Shown: positions 8,945-18,191 of the stretch, piece after piece
Layout of the letters: the number at the start of each line of letters is the position of its first letter
Position numbering within the stretch: the stretch's first letter is position 1
Assembly: GCA_016201065.1 (NCBI GenBank)
Contig: JACQDL010000047.1
Coordinates: 110,188-174,187 of the forward strand
Source of the DNA: Actinomycetota bacterium
GTDB taxonomy: Bacteria > Actinomycetota > Actinomycetes > Mycobacteriales > JACQDL01
Direction: 5' to 3'
DNA: 64,000 bases
Position numbers and translations under genes: made by a program
The notes under the pieces: model-generated
Told to the model about the DNA's origin: nothing
Database searches by the model: none
The model's input: the letters and a program-made list of their open reading frames with translations, nothing else

Positions 8945-10325
8945 CGCTCGGCTCTCCGCCCTCGCCGAGATAGGCATCCACGAGGCTGCCGGTGAAGACC
9001 GCCGGCACGGCACCGTAGCTGCCGCCGAGGTAGCGGCGCTCGGTGTTCTCGTTCTTGCGCGGATGGAAGTCGGTCAGCGGGAACAACGCTGTTCGGCCGA
9101 CATCGTCCTTCTCGACGAACCAGACCTGATCGCGCTGGAGTACCTCCACGCCGAGGTGGGCGCCGAGCAGCGCGGCGTCGTGCGTGGTGAAGACAAGTTG
9201 TGCCGAACGCGGGTTGGTGCGTTCGTCCTGGAAGAGTTCGACGAGACGGGCGGTCAGCCGGGGATGCAAACTCGAGTCGATTTCGTCGACGAGGAGCAGG
9301 GCTCCGCTCTCGAGCGCCGCTAGCGCCACGCCGATCAGCTCCAACCAGGAGCGGGTGCCATCGGACTGATCCTGGAGTTCGAGGCTGAGACCGTGCTGCC
9401 CCTGGACGAAGGAAAGCCGTGGCCCACCGTGGTGGGATCGGTCTCCCAGAAGTTCCCGCCTTCGCAATGAATGGAGCTCCTTCGTCGCTGGCGACTGGGC
9501 GAATCCAGATCGTTCGATTCCGCGCAGGGCGTCCAGCTCAGCCCCAACAATCGCGTTGGTCGCTGAGGCTCGGACCAGCGAGCCGCCGATCGTGCTTTCC
9601 GCACCGTCATCCGGGTCAGCCTCGACCGCGACGTCGACGACCCCGAGATCGGCCGTTCGTATCAGGTCGAGGACGGCCTCCCTGGTGGCCTCGGCGGCCT
9701 CCAGCCGGGTCACAAGTTGCCACAACCCGGTCCCTGGAGGGGACGGGGCGTGCGGTGCCGCCAGGCTCGCGATGCCGTCCCGGAACCAGTCATAGGCCGG
9801 CATGACCGCTGAGAGGTTGGTGCGAGCCGCGACGGTGAGAAGGAGTGCGTTCGGTCTCGTCAGATCCGCGAGCAGGGCGCCGCTGGCGCGCCTCCCCTGG
9901 TGGGTCGAGCCGAACCTGACGTCATCACCCTCCCGCTCGAAGATCACGCGCCGCCGTCTTTCCGGGTAGGCGTAGAGCCACTCCTCGCGGACCCGCTCGT
10001 CGTCGATCTCGAAGCCGTAGGTGTGGCGGACACCGGCGAGCAGCAGGTCCACGACGAACACGGAGGGCTCTGCCCGGGCGGCTGGGTCGAGCAGGAACGG
10101 TCGCCGGGGCACGCCGGCGCCCGGTTCCCACTCCGCGTAGGAGGAACGGACCGCCGCCTGCATGAACCGCAGCGCGTCGAGCAGGTTGGACTTGCCCGAG
10201 GCGTTGGCGCCGTAGATCGCCGCCACCGGTAGGACTGGTCGTTGCTTGTCGTATGCCGGGATGAGCAGCAGCTCTTGCTCGGCCCGGATCGACCGGTGGT
10301 TGGCGACTCGGAAGCTCCGCAGCAT
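8931..10325 (-). CDS. AAA family ATPase (AAA15/OLD-like, RloA/AbiLi type)
   Basis: 464-aa SMC/ABC-like AAA ATPase. Walker A GANASGKS is at 39-46, an ABC-type signature SDGTRS near 321-326, Walker B LLLVDEID at 343-350 followed by the D-loop SSLHP, and the switch histidine in FTTHD near 382. This order with an early Walker A and a long middle insertion is typical of the AAA15 ATPases that pair with RloB or TOPRIM partners in phage defence. A good Shine-Dalgarno (AAGGAG) precedes the ATG. It sits 77 bases from the kamD stop and runs into rloB. No TOPRIM domain is fused, so it is not an OLD nuclease. Confidence 0.85.
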   Translation of the reverse strand: MLRSFRVANHRSIRAEQELLLIPAYDKQRPVLPVAAIYGANASGKSNLLDALRFMQAAVRSSYAEWEPGAGVPRRPFLLDPAARAEPSVFVVDLLLAGVRHTYGFEIDDERVREEWLYAYPERRRRVIFEREGDDVRFGSTHQGRRASGALLADLTRPNALLLTVAARTNLSAVMPAYDWFRDGIASLAAPHAPSPPGTGLWQLVTRLEAAEATREAVLDLIRTADLGVVDVAVEADPDDGAESTIGGSLVRASATNAIVGAELDALRGIERSGFAQSPATKELHSLRRRELLGDRSHHGGPRLSFVQGQHGLSLELQDQSDGTRSWLELIGVALAALESGALLLVDEIDSSLHPRLTARLVELFQDERTNPRSAQLVFTTHDAALLGAHLGVEVLQRDQVWFVEKDDVGRTALFPLTDFHPRKNENTERRYLGGSYGAVPAVFTGSLVDAYLGEGGEPSDGQT

Positions 10326-10402
10326 CGGGCACTCCTTGACCTGAACAGTTCATCCAACGTGCCTTGCCTTCCATCTTGCAGAAGAACAGCGGAAATCGCT
10401 TC

Positions 10403-11977
10403 CTAACGCGCCGGTAGGTCTGCTTCGAGGAGGTCGATGGCTGGGTTGTGGTAGTCCTCGGCGCGGGCCACCACGCCGTCCAGCCCCTTGCCGCCGTCGA
10501 CCGGGCGGCGGGTGATCCCGAAGGTGCCGTCCGCGATCGCGGGCAGCAGGCCGTCGTCGACGATCCGGGCCAGCAGCTCGACGGCCTCGGCGAGGACCTG
10601 GTGGGCGCGGCGCACGATGAAGCCGTCGGGGGCCGGCACGAAGTCCTCGTGCAGGTTGCCGGCCGCGCCGAGGACGTACCGGACGTTGCCCAGCGCCAGG
10701 TCCCGGTCGGACAGGAAGGGTGTCACGACGGCCTCGGTGAGCATCCCGACCAGCAGGATCCCCTGCCCGGTCAGCGCTCCGGCGAGGTTGAAGAAGCCGT
10801 CGAGCAGGTAGCCCCGGAAGATGTCCCCGGTCATGTGTTTGGTCGGCGGCATCCACTTCAGCGGCGCGTCCGGGAAGAGCTCGCGGGCGAGCAGGGCGTG
10901 GGCGAGCTCCAGCCGGAACGAGTCGGGCAGGTCGGGGTTGATCTCGAAGGCGTGCCCGAGGCCCAGCTGCCAGTCCGCCAGCCCCGCCTCCTTCGCGAAG
11001 TGCTCGTTGAGGAGCTGGGAGACGGTGACGGTGTGCGCGGCCTCGACCGCGTCGGCGGTCGTGAGGTAGTTGTCCTCACCGGTGTTGATGACGATTCCGG
11101 CGCGGGCGTGCACCATCCGGGCGAACCGCTGGTCGATGAAGGTGCGTTTGGGGTTGATGTCGCGGAACAGGATCCCGTACATCGAGTCGTTGAGCATCAT
11201 GTCCAGCCGTTCCAGGCCGGCGAGCACCGCCATCTCGGGCATGCACAGGCCGGAGGCGTAGTTGGTGAGCCGGATGTAGCGGCCAACCTCGGCGCTGACC
11301 TCGTCCAGCGCGGCCCGCATCAGCCGGAAGTTCTCCTGGGTGGCGTAGGTGCCGGCGAAGCCGTGCCGGGTGGCGCCCTCGGGCACGAAGTCCAACAGGG
11401 ACTGGCCGGTGGAGCGGATCACCGCGATGACGTCGGCGCCCTCGCGGGCGGCGTTCTGCGCCTGCGGGATGTCCTCGTAGATGTCACCGGTGGCCACGAT
11501 CAGGTAGATCCACGGGCGCCGCGGTGGGTCCCCCCACCGGCGGATGTGGCGCTCCCGTTGCCGCCGGCCGGCGTCGATCCGGCGCAGTCCGGCGGCCACC
11601 GCCCGGCGCGCGGCGCTACGCGCCCGCCGTGCCTCCTGTCCGGTCGGCACGGTGTACCGCACGGCCCCGGCCGCGGTCTTGGCGGCCAGCTCGCGCAGGT
11701 CCGCGTGGCCGCCGGTGGTCAGGGCGTGCCAGACCGGCAACGTGACACCGTGCGCCAACCCGACCTGGTCGCCGACCGCGCCGACGACGATGTTGACCCA
11801 TGGCTGGCTGTCCTCGCTGGCCGGGTCGGCGCCGGCGAGGCCGGCGAGCCGGAGGGTGGCCCGCTCCACCGCGGTGGTCGTGTGGGTGCGGGCCATCGTG
11901 ACGACCGGTTCGGCGGCGGCGGCGGCGAGCCGGCGGGCCCGCCGTACGGTTTCCGGGTCCAGCCCGAGCCTGCCCAT
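10403..11977 (-). CDS. kamD: Lysine 5,6-aminomutase alpha subunit
   Basis: Large TIM-barrel subunit partnering KamE; carries the PLP/substrate pocket. The 524-aa length matches the clostridial alpha subunit. Recognisable family stretches include the segments PWVNIVVGAVGDQVGLAHG, PTGQEARRARSA, IAVIRSTGQSLLDFVPEG, VINTGEDNYLTTADA and WMPPTKHMTGDIFRG. It begins 2 bases after the kdd stop, so kdd-kamD are co-transcribed. In other organisms kamE follows kamD directly; here the ATPase/RloB pair intervenes. Confidence 0.95.
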   Translation of the reverse strand: MGRLGLDPETVRRARRLAAAAAEPVVTMARTHTTTAVERATLRLAGLAGADPASEDSQPWVNIVVGAVGDQVGLAHGVTLPVWHALTTGGHADLRELAAKTAAGAVRYTVPTGQEARRARSAARRAVAAGLRRIDAGRRQRERHIRRWGDPPRRPWIYLIVATGDIYEDIPQAQNAAREGADVIAVIRSTGQSLLDFVPEGATRHGFAGTYATQENFRLMRAALDEVSAEVGRYIRLTNYASGLCMPEMAVLAGLERLDMMLNDSMYGILFRDINPKRTFIDQRFARMVHARAGIVINTGEDNYLTTADAVEAAHTVTVSQLLNEHFAKEAGLADWQLGLGHAFEINPDLPDSFRLELAHALLARELFPDAPLKWMPPTKHMTGDIFRGYLLDGFFNLAGALTGQGILLVGMLTEAVVTPFLSDRDLALGNVRYVLGAAGNLHEDFVPAPDGFIVRRAHQVLAEAVELLARIVDDGLLPAIADGTFGITRRPVDGGKGLDGVVARAEDYHNPAIDLLEADLPAR

Positions 11978-11979
11978 GT

Positions 11980-13059
11980 CTAGCGGTCCCCTTCGTGGCT
12001 GCCGGCCCCGCGGGTGCCGGTCGGCGGCCGTGCCTCGAAGAGCCCGCGTACGCCGCTGTCGGTGCGCACCAGCTCCAGCGCGTACTCGGCGTGCCCCGGC
12101 AGGTAGCCGTTGCCGACCAGCATGGTCACGTCGGCGGCCAGCCCCTCCGCGCCGAGCGCCGCGGCGGCGAACGAGGTGGCCATCGAGAAGAAGATCACGG
12201 TGCCGCCGTCCCGGGTGGCCAGCACCGCGCCGTGCTCGCAGCCGGGCACGTCGACGCAGACCACCGTCACGTCGACGGGGTCACCGATCGCCGCGGCGAG
12301 GCCGATCGGGTCGCGGGCGTCGGCGATGACCACCTCGTCGGCGAGCCCGGCGGCGGTCAACGCCGCCGCCTCCGCCTCGTGCGGCACCACGCCGACACAC
12401 CGGGTCGCGCCGGCCCGCCGGGCGGCCGCCAGCGCCAGCGACCCTGACTTCCCGCCGCCGCCGAGCACCGCGACCGACGGTGCCGCGCCGTCTGTGACGT
12501 ACCGCCGCACCACCCGGCGGGTGAGCGCGGGCGAGCCGCAGACGTCGAGTGCGGCCAGCGCCAGCGGTGTCGGTAGGTCGTCGGGGAGTACCGCGGCGAC
12601 CGATCGGGCGAAGAGGATCGCGTGTCCGGCCGCCGGGACCTGCTCACCGAGCCCGTCCCAGCGGGCGAGGCCGTCGCTGATCGACAGCGGCGTGAGGGTC
12701 AGCGACACGAGGGTGGCGACCCGGTCGCCGACCGACAGCCCCAGCGGGGAGTCCGGACCGACCTCGCTGACCACGCCGACGAGCATCCCACCGGAACCGG
12801 TGCGCGGGTTGTGCATCTTGCCGCGGTTCGTGATGATCTCCAGCACGTGGGCCCGGACCGCCGCGCCGTCCCCGTCGTGCTCCTCGGTGAGCTGCCGGAA
12901 GGATGCGGCGTCGAGGTTGAGCCGCAGCACGTCGATGCGGACCTCGTCGCGGCCGATCCGCGGGGAGCAGTCCAGCCGCCACGCCGCCTGGGGCAGCACG
13001 CCGGCAGGTTCGAGCACCCGGTGAGTGCCGACCTGGTGCGCTACACCGCGTAACAACAC
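11980..13059 (-). CDS. kdd: L-erythro-3,5-diaminohexanoate dehydrogenase
   Basis: NAD(P)-dependent oxidative deamination of 3,5-diaminohexanoate to 5-amino-3-oxohexanoate, the step after KamDE. The 359-aa protein has an N-terminal part with HRVLEP and RLNLDAASFRQL, and a nucleotide-binding loop seen as VLGGGGKSGSLAL. The segment FFSMATSFAAAALGAEG is family-typical. The GTG start at 13059 has a perfect AGGAGG 7 bases upstream, which fixes it. First gene of the minus-strand kam operon, divergent from kamA. Confidence 0.92.
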   Translation of the reverse strand: MLLRGVAHQVGTHRVLEPAGVLPQAAWRLDCSPRIGRDEVRIDVLRLNLDAASFRQLTEEHDGDGAAVRAHVLEIITNRGKMHNPRTGSGGMLVGVVSEVGPDSPLGLSVGDRVATLVSLTLTPLSISDGLARWDGLGEQVPAAGHAILFARSVAAVLPDDLPTPLALAALDVCGSPALTRRVVRRYVTDGAAPSVAVLGGGGKSGSLALAAARRAGATRCVGVVPHEAEAAALTAAGLADEVVIADARDPIGLAAAIGDPVDVTVVCVDVPGCEHGAVLATRDGGTVIFFSMATSFAAAALGAEGLAADVTMLVGNGYLPGHAEYALELVRTDSGVRGLFEARPPTGTRGAGSHEGDR

Positions 13060-13216
13060 CGAAACACCTCCTGCACCTCACGGTACGTCGCGGAAATTCT
13101 TTCTGAGGATAGTTGCTGCTGGTCCACATAATCCATAGTCTTGGGCGCGGGCGTGTGTCAATCCACGATCCTCGCGGGGTGTTGGGTTGTCGTGAGCTGG
13201 ACGGTCCGGAGGTTCG
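13060..13216. promoter_or_regulatory. Divergent kdd/kamA promoter region
   Basis: 157 bases separate the two divergent lysine-catabolism units. The stretch about 13088-13142 is clearly AT-richer than the surroundings and probably holds both promoters. Shine-Dalgarno sequences are visible at both ends (AGGAGG for kdd; GGAGG at about 13208 for kamA). I could not identify a convincing regulator site. Confidence 0.45.
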
Positions 13217-14596
13217 ATGTACCAGCCGTATGAGTACCGCCGGCAGGAGCTGGTCGAGCCCGACTGGCACCGGCTGCCCGGATGGCGTGACGTCACACCG
13301 CGGGAGTGGGCCGACCCACAGTGGCAGCGGGCGCACTGCGTGAAGAACGTCCGCCAGCTCCGGGCCGTCTACGGCGACCTCCTCGACGAGGACTTCTACG
13401 CCGACATCGAACGGGACCAGGCCGAGCGGGCCACGATGTCGATCCTGCTGCCACCACAGATGATCAATACGATGGTGCCGGACGCGGTCCCGACCAGCAA
13501 GGCGCTATGGGCCGACCCGGTGCGCCGCTACATGCTTCCGGTGTACTCCGAGCGGGACCCGGTCTGGCCCAGCCACCCCTACGCCTCCCGCGACTCGCTG
13601 CACGAGGCCGAGATGTGGGCGGTGGAGGGGTTGACCCACCGCTACCCCACCAAGGTGCTGGCCGAGCTGCTGCCCACCTGCCCGCAGTACTGCGGGCACT
13701 GCACCCGGATGGACCTGGTCGGCAACTCCACGCCCCTGATCGACAAGCACCGTTTCCAGCTCAAGCCGGTGGACCGGCTCGACGCGATGGTCGACTACCT
13801 GCGGGTGAGTCCGGGAGTGCGCGATGTCGTGGTGTCCGGCGGGGATGTCGCGAACCTGCCGTGGCCCCGGCTGGAGGCGTTCGTCGACCGGCTCCTGGAG
13901 CTTGACAGCATCCGTGACATCCGGCTGGCCAGCAAGGCGTTGATGGGCCTTCCGCAGCACTGGCTGTCCAGCGAGGTGCGGGCCGGGATGGCGCGGCTGG
14001 CCGGCACGGCCCGCCGGCGTGGCGTGATGCTCGCGATCCACACCCACGTCAACGCCGCTCAGCAGGTCACCCCCCTGGTCGCCGAGGCGACCGCGGCGAT
14101 GTTCGAGGCCGGCGTCCGGGACGTGCGCAACCAGGGCGTGCTGCTGCGTGGGGTCAACACCACCGCACCGGAGCTGCTCGATCTGTGCTTCCGGTTACTC
14201 GATGGCGCGGCGATCATGCCGTACTACTTCTACCTGTGCGACATGATCCCGAACGCCGAGCACTGGCGGCTGTCCGTCGCCGAGGCACAGCAGCTCCAGC
14301 ACGCGATCATGGGGTACCTGCCGGGCTTCGCGACGCCGCGCATCGTCTGCGACGTGCCGTATGTCGGCAAGCGGTGGGTGCACCAGCTGGCGGAGTACGA
14401 CCGGGAGCGCGGCGTGTCCTACTGGACGAAGAACTACCGGACCGGGATCGAGGCCGGTGACGGCGAGGCACTGACCCGCAGCTACGAGTACTACGACCCG
14501 ATCTACACGCTGCCCGCCTCGGGGCAGGAGTGGTGGGCGGAGCACGGCGGGGCGGCTCCGGGTGAACGCCCCATGGCTGGGGTGCGCCCGAGCTAG
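13217..14596 (+). CDS. kamA: Lysine 2,3-aminomutase, radical SAM
   Basis: Converts L-lysine to L-beta-lysine with SAM, a [4Fe-4S] cluster and PLP. The 459-aa protein has the radical SAM cysteines C155, C159, C162 (CPQYCGHC). The two aspartates that bind the lysine side chain in the clostridial enzyme are conserved as D342 in YLCD and D379 in IVCDVP, with the same 37-residue spacing, which argues for lysine rather than glutamate. Lys385 in YVGKRW is the predicted PLP lysine. The enzyme is divergent from the clostridial sequence (for example TRMDLVGNS after the cysteines). Its location opposite kdd supports the pathway role. Confidence 0.92.
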   Translation: MYQPYEYRRQELVEPDWHRLPGWRDVTPREWADPQWQRAHCVKNVRQLRAVYGDLLDEDFYADIERDQAERATMSILLPPQMINTMVPDAVPTSKALWADPVRRYMLPVYSERDPVWPSHPYASRDSLHEAEMWAVEGLTHRYPTKVLAELLPTCPQYCGHCTRMDLVGNSTPLIDKHRFQLKPVDRLDAMVDYLRVSPGVRDVVVSGGDVANLPWPRLEAFVDRLLELDSIRDIRLASKALMGLPQHWLSSEVRAGMARLAGTARRRGVMLAIHTHVNAAQQVTPLVAEATAAMFEAGVRDVRNQGVLLRGVNTTAPELLDLCFRLLDGAAIMPYYFYLCDMIPNAEHWRLSVAEAQQLQHAIMGYLPGFATPRIVCDVPYVGKRWVHQLAEYDRERGVSYWTKNYRTGIEAGDGEALTRSYEYYDPIYTLPASGQEWWAEHGGAAPGERPMAGVRPS

Positions 14597-14605
14597 CCTC
14601 ACCGG

Positions 14606-15826
14606 ATGGGGAACACCCTCGACCTGGCCGATCCGGCGTTCCTGGCCGACCCGTACCCCACCTTCGATCGGCTCCGGGCGGGCTCGCCGGTCCTGTTTCA
14701 CGAGCCCACGGGGCAGTGGTTCGCGCTGTCCCACCGGCAGGTCAGCCGGGTGTTGCGGGACCGGAGGTTCGGGCGGGTATGGGCCGACCGGCAACCCGTC
14801 GACCGGTTCGCGCCGTTCAACGCCCTGCACAGGTACCAGATGATGGAGAACGAGCCTCCGGACCACACCCGGCTGCGGGCGTTGGTGGCGTCGGCGTTCT
14901 CCCGGGGTCATGTCGAGCGGCTGCGCCCCCGGGTCACCGAGCTGGCGGAGGAGCTGCTGGCGGCCGCCGGTGACGAGCTGGACCTCATCGCCGACTACGC
15001 GGAGCCGTTGCCGGTGCAGGTGATCGCGGAGCTGCTGGGGGTTCCGCGTGCTGACTGGCCGCTGCTGCGCCCGTGGTCGGCGGCGATCGTCGGGATGTAC
15101 GAGCTCTCCCTCTCCGCCGAGGCGGAGGACGCCGCGGTGCGGGCCGCCGGCGAGTTCGCCGACTACGTCCGGGTGCTGGCACGGGCCCGCCGATCGAGTC
15201 CCGGCGAGGACCTGATCAGCCACCTGGCGGTGATCGAGGACGAGCGGTGGCGCGCCGACCCGGGGGTCCGTGGCGGTCACCGGCTGACCGAGGACGAGCT
15301 GGTCGCCTCGGCGATCCTGCTGCTCAACGCCGGCCATGAGGCGACCGTCAACGCGTTCGGCAACGGCATCGTCGCGCTGCTGCGGCACCCTGACGAGCTG
15401 AGCCGGCTGCGGTCCGACCCGGACGGGTTGGTCGAGCCCGCCGTGGAGGAGATGCTCCGCTACGACGCGCCGTTGCAGCTGTTCGAGCGCACCGCTCGGG
15501 TGGACGCGCCGCTCGGTGAGGTGGTCGTCCCCGCCGGACGGAAGGTGTCGGTGCTGCTGGGTGCCGCGAACAGGGACCCGGCGGTGTTCACCGACCCGGG
15601 CCGCTTCGATGTGGCCCGCGACCCCAACCCGCACCTCGTGTTCGGTGCGGGGTTGCACTTCTGCCTGGGTTCCCCGCTGGCCCGCATCGAGCTCACCGCC
15701 GCGTTGACGACGTTGTTGCGGCGGGCACCGGGCCTGGTGCTGGTCGGGGAGCCGGTGCGCCGCCCGTCGTTCGTGCTGCGGGGGTACCGGTCGGTGCCGG
15801 CCCGGCGACTGGGTGGGATCTGCTGA
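14606..15826 (+). CDS. Cytochrome P450 (CYP107-like)
   Basis: Soluble bacterial class I P450 monooxygenase of 406 aa; substrate unknown. The I-helix oxygen-activation motif is AGHEAT (242-247), the K-helix ExxR is E282-R285, and the heme-binding loop FGAGLHFCLG places the thiolate at C353. The N-terminal NTLDLADPAFLADPYPTFDRL and ENEPPDHTRLR (helix C region) are typical of the CYP107/105 group. No ferredoxin or reductase lies next to it. It is 9 bases beyond kamA, so may be co-transcribed. The 3' end overlaps the convergent GGDEF/EAL gene by 134 bases. Confidence 0.93.
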   Translation: MGNTLDLADPAFLADPYPTFDRLRAGSPVLFHEPTGQWFALSHRQVSRVLRDRRFGRVWADRQPVDRFAPFNALHRYQMMENEPPDHTRLRALVASAFSRGHVERLRPRVTELAEELLAAAGDELDLIADYAEPLPVQVIAELLGVPRADWPLLRPWSAAIVGMYELSLSAEAEDAAVRAAGEFADYVRVLARARRSSPGEDLISHLAVIEDERWRADPGVRGGHRLTEDELVASAILLLNAGHEATVNAFGNGIVALLRHPDELSRLRSDPDGLVEPAVEEMLRYDAPLQLFERTARVDAPLGEVVVPAGRKVSVLLGAANRDPAVFTDPGRFDVARDPNPHLVFGAGLHFCLGSPLARIELTAALTTLLRRAPGLVLVGEPVRRPSFVLRGYRSVPARRLGGIC

Positions 15827-18044
15827 TCGCCGCCCGGCCCGGCGGGTAGCGGTACAGGAACCCCAGCAGCTCCGCCGGCTCCAGGGGAGCCGCCACCAGG
15901 TACCCCTGGCCCGCGGAGCAGCCGGCCTCGCGGAGCCGCTCAAGCTGGTTGGCGTTCTCGATCCCCTCGGCGATCGTGGTGAGGCCGAGAATCCGGCCAA
16001 GCTGGACCAGGGTGTGGATCAGCGCGTCGGACTCGGTGGAGTCCGACATCCCCGCGACGAATGATCGGTCGATTTTCAGGGCGTCCACCGGGAACTGCCG
16101 GACATAGGCCAGCGAGGAGTACCCGGTGCCGAAGTCGTCGATGGCGATCCGCGCGCCGCGTTCCTTGAGTACCGCGAGCAGTTCCGCCACGTGCTCGGCG
16201 TCGTGCATGAGCACCGACTCGGTGATCTCCAGGAGCAGGAACTCCGGATCGAGCTCGGCGGCGGCCAGGGCGGCGTTGACGGTGTCCAGGAGGTCTGTGG
16301 TGAGCTGCTCGGCGGAGACGTTGACGGCCATGTCAAGCCGGCAGCCTGCGGCGTGCAGCGCGCTCGCCTGCCGGCACGCCTCGTGCAGGACCCACGCGCC
16401 GACCTGCCGGATCAGCCCGTCGCGTTCGAGCAGTGGGATGAACCGGTCCGGCTGGACCTCACCCAGACGCGGGTGCCGCCACCGCAGCAGCGCCTCCACG
16501 CCGGTGACCCGCATCGTGGTGAGCTCCACGACGGGTTGGTAGACGAGGCGGAACTGGCCGTCGTCGAGGGCTGAGCGCAGCGCCATATCCAGTTCGAGGC
16601 GCTGCGAGGTCAGCGCCCGCATGTCGTTGTGGAAGACCGTGTACCGGTCCCGGCCGGCGGCTTTCGCGGCACGCAGCGCGATGTCGGCGTCCCGCAGCAG
16701 GCCGCGGGAGTCGGGGGTTTCGGCGACCGCGATCCCGATCGTGGCGGTGACGGTCAGCGGCCGTTCGAACGCTCCACCGAGCTGGAACGGTTCGCGCAGC
16801 ACGTGCAGCAGCCGCTCGGCCGCGAGCTGGGGGCCCGCGTCGAACCGGTCCCCCTCCACGAGCACGACGAACTCGTCACCGGACAGCCGCCCGACCGTGT
16901 CGGTGTCCCGGACCGCCCGGTTGAGGCGGTCGGCGACGGCGCGGAGCAGCTCGTCCCCGGCCTCGTGCCCGAGGTTGTCGTTGACGTCCCGGAACCGGTC
17001 CACCCCGATGTGCAGGGCGGCGGCGACGTTGTTGTTCCGGTTGACCCGGGCCAGCAGCTGCTCGATCCGGTCGAGGATCAGGGTCCGGTTCGGCAGGCCG
17101 GTCAGAGCGTCGTGGACGGCTCGGTGGCTGAGCTCCTCGTGCAACCGTGCGTTACGGATCGCCGTGGCGGCATGGCTGGTGAGGCCACCCAGCCGCTCGG
17201 CCAGCTCCATGGTCCGTCCCGGTAGGTCCGGGGTCGCCGCGATCAGCGCGACGACCCAGCCCAGCAGCGTTCCGTTCGAGGTGATCGGCACCGTCAGGGC
17301 TTCCAGCGGCCCGCTGTCCCCCGTGATCGAGCGGTAGGGGTTGAGCAGGTCGTCGGCGCGATGCCCCGCCGCCTGGGTCGCCCCGGGCAGGGCGGAGGCC
17401 GGCACGGCAAACCCCCGCAGGGCGGGCACGCCGCCTGCGGGGAATCCCATGTGTCCCGCGAGCCGTCCGGCGGTCCCGTCCGGATCCGGCAGCAGGACCA
17501 CGGCGCGTTCGCATCCCAGCAGGGCCGGCACGGCACGGGCGGTTCGGGCGGCTACCTCGTCAACCGATGACGCCTCGGCGAGGTCGGTGGCGAGTTCGAG
17601 CAGGACGTGCGCGATGCGGGCCTGCTGCCGCGCCTCGGCCAGCGCGGTCGCCGAGTCCAGCGCGGCGGCGGCGAGCCGCGCGTAGCAGCGCAGGGTGGCC
17701 AGCTCTGCCTGGAGGAAGTCGACGGCCTGCGGTCCGACGGCGACCAGCCGCCCGTAGCTGCGCCGCGCCGACCGGATCTCGGCGACGAGCCGGCCATGGT
17801 GTGCGCCGTCGGGCGCGTCGACAACCTGGGTGGCAATCTCGGCCGCCGTGGCCTCGTCCAGACCGCGCCCGAAGACCCGACCGTCCGCCCACGCGGGCTC
17901 GTCCAGCAGCAGCACGAAGCCGGGCGCTCGAACGGCCCGCGCCGCACCGTCCAGCACCCGCCCGACCACCTCCCGGACGCTGCTGTCGGAGACCAGATCG
18001 GCGACCGTGCGCTGGAGCAGCGCGAGCCGTTCGGCGATCGTCAC
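15693..18044 (-). CDS. GAF-GAF-GGDEF-EAL cyclic di-GMP protein
   Basis: 783-aa cytoplasmic signalling protein. Two GAF-like regions occupy roughly residues 1-300, then GGDEF (about 315-470) and EAL (about 485-735). The GGDEF signature is SGDEF with a conserved inhibitory RxxD (RDTD) five residues before it, so the cyclase may be active or regulatory. The EAL domain keeps the catalytic set: EALLRW, VNVSAEQL, EITES, DDFGTGYSS, KIDRSF, EGIEN and GQGYL, so phosphodiesterase activity is likely. The GTG at 18044 has GGGGAGG 7 bases upstream. The final 45 residues are low-complexity Pro/Ala/Thr and are encoded antisense to the P450 gene end. Confidence 0.9.
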   Translation of the reverse strand: MTIAERLALLQRTVADLVSDSSVREVVGRVLDGAARAVRAPGFVLLLDEPAWADGRVFGRGLDEATAAEIATQVVDAPDGAHHGRLVAEIRSARRSYGRLVAVGPQAVDFLQAELATLRCYARLAAAALDSATALAEARQQARIAHVLLELATDLAEASSVDEVAARTARAVPALLGCERAVVLLPDPDGTAGRLAGHMGFPAGGVPALRGFAVPASALPGATQAAGHRADDLLNPYRSITGDSGPLEALTVPITSNGTLLGWVVALIAATPDLPGRTMELAERLGGLTSHAATAIRNARLHEELSHRAVHDALTGLPNRTLILDRIEQLLARVNRNNNVAAALHIGVDRFRDVNDNLGHEAGDELLRAVADRLNRAVRDTDTVGRLSGDEFVVLVEGDRFDAGPQLAAERLLHVLREPFQLGGAFERPLTVTATIGIAVAETPDSRGLLRDADIALRAAKAAGRDRYTVFHNDMRALTSQRLELDMALRSALDDGQFRLVYQPVVELTTMRVTGVEALLRWRHPRLGEVQPDRFIPLLERDGLIRQVGAWVLHEACRQASALHAAGCRLDMAVNVSAEQLTTDLLDTVNAALAAAELDPEFLLLEITESVLMHDAEHVAELLAVLKERGARIAIDDFGTGYSSLAYVRQFPVDALKIDRSFVAGMSDSTESDALIHTLVQLGRILGLTTIAEGIENANQLERLREAGCSAGQGYLVAAPLEPAELLGFLYRYPPGRAAISRSHPVAGPAPTGTPAARTTGGAPAPRPAPGPVPAATTSSTRR

Positions 18045-18191
18045 CGGCCCGCCTCCCCGCCCGGAACGAGATCGATCAGTGCTTCCCCGCACTCTGCGAC
18101 CACACGACGGACCTTAGCCCAAGTGGGCGATCGACGGGGCGGAATCGCCATCCGCGTGGCGGCACCGCGGCCGTCAGCTGTCGCCCGGAAG

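Noticed and set aside
8360..10325. PARIS or OLD/Gabija-type system
   Set aside because: There is no TOPRIM domain in either protein and no UvrD-like helicase; the RloB motifs favour an RloAB/AbiL-type pair.
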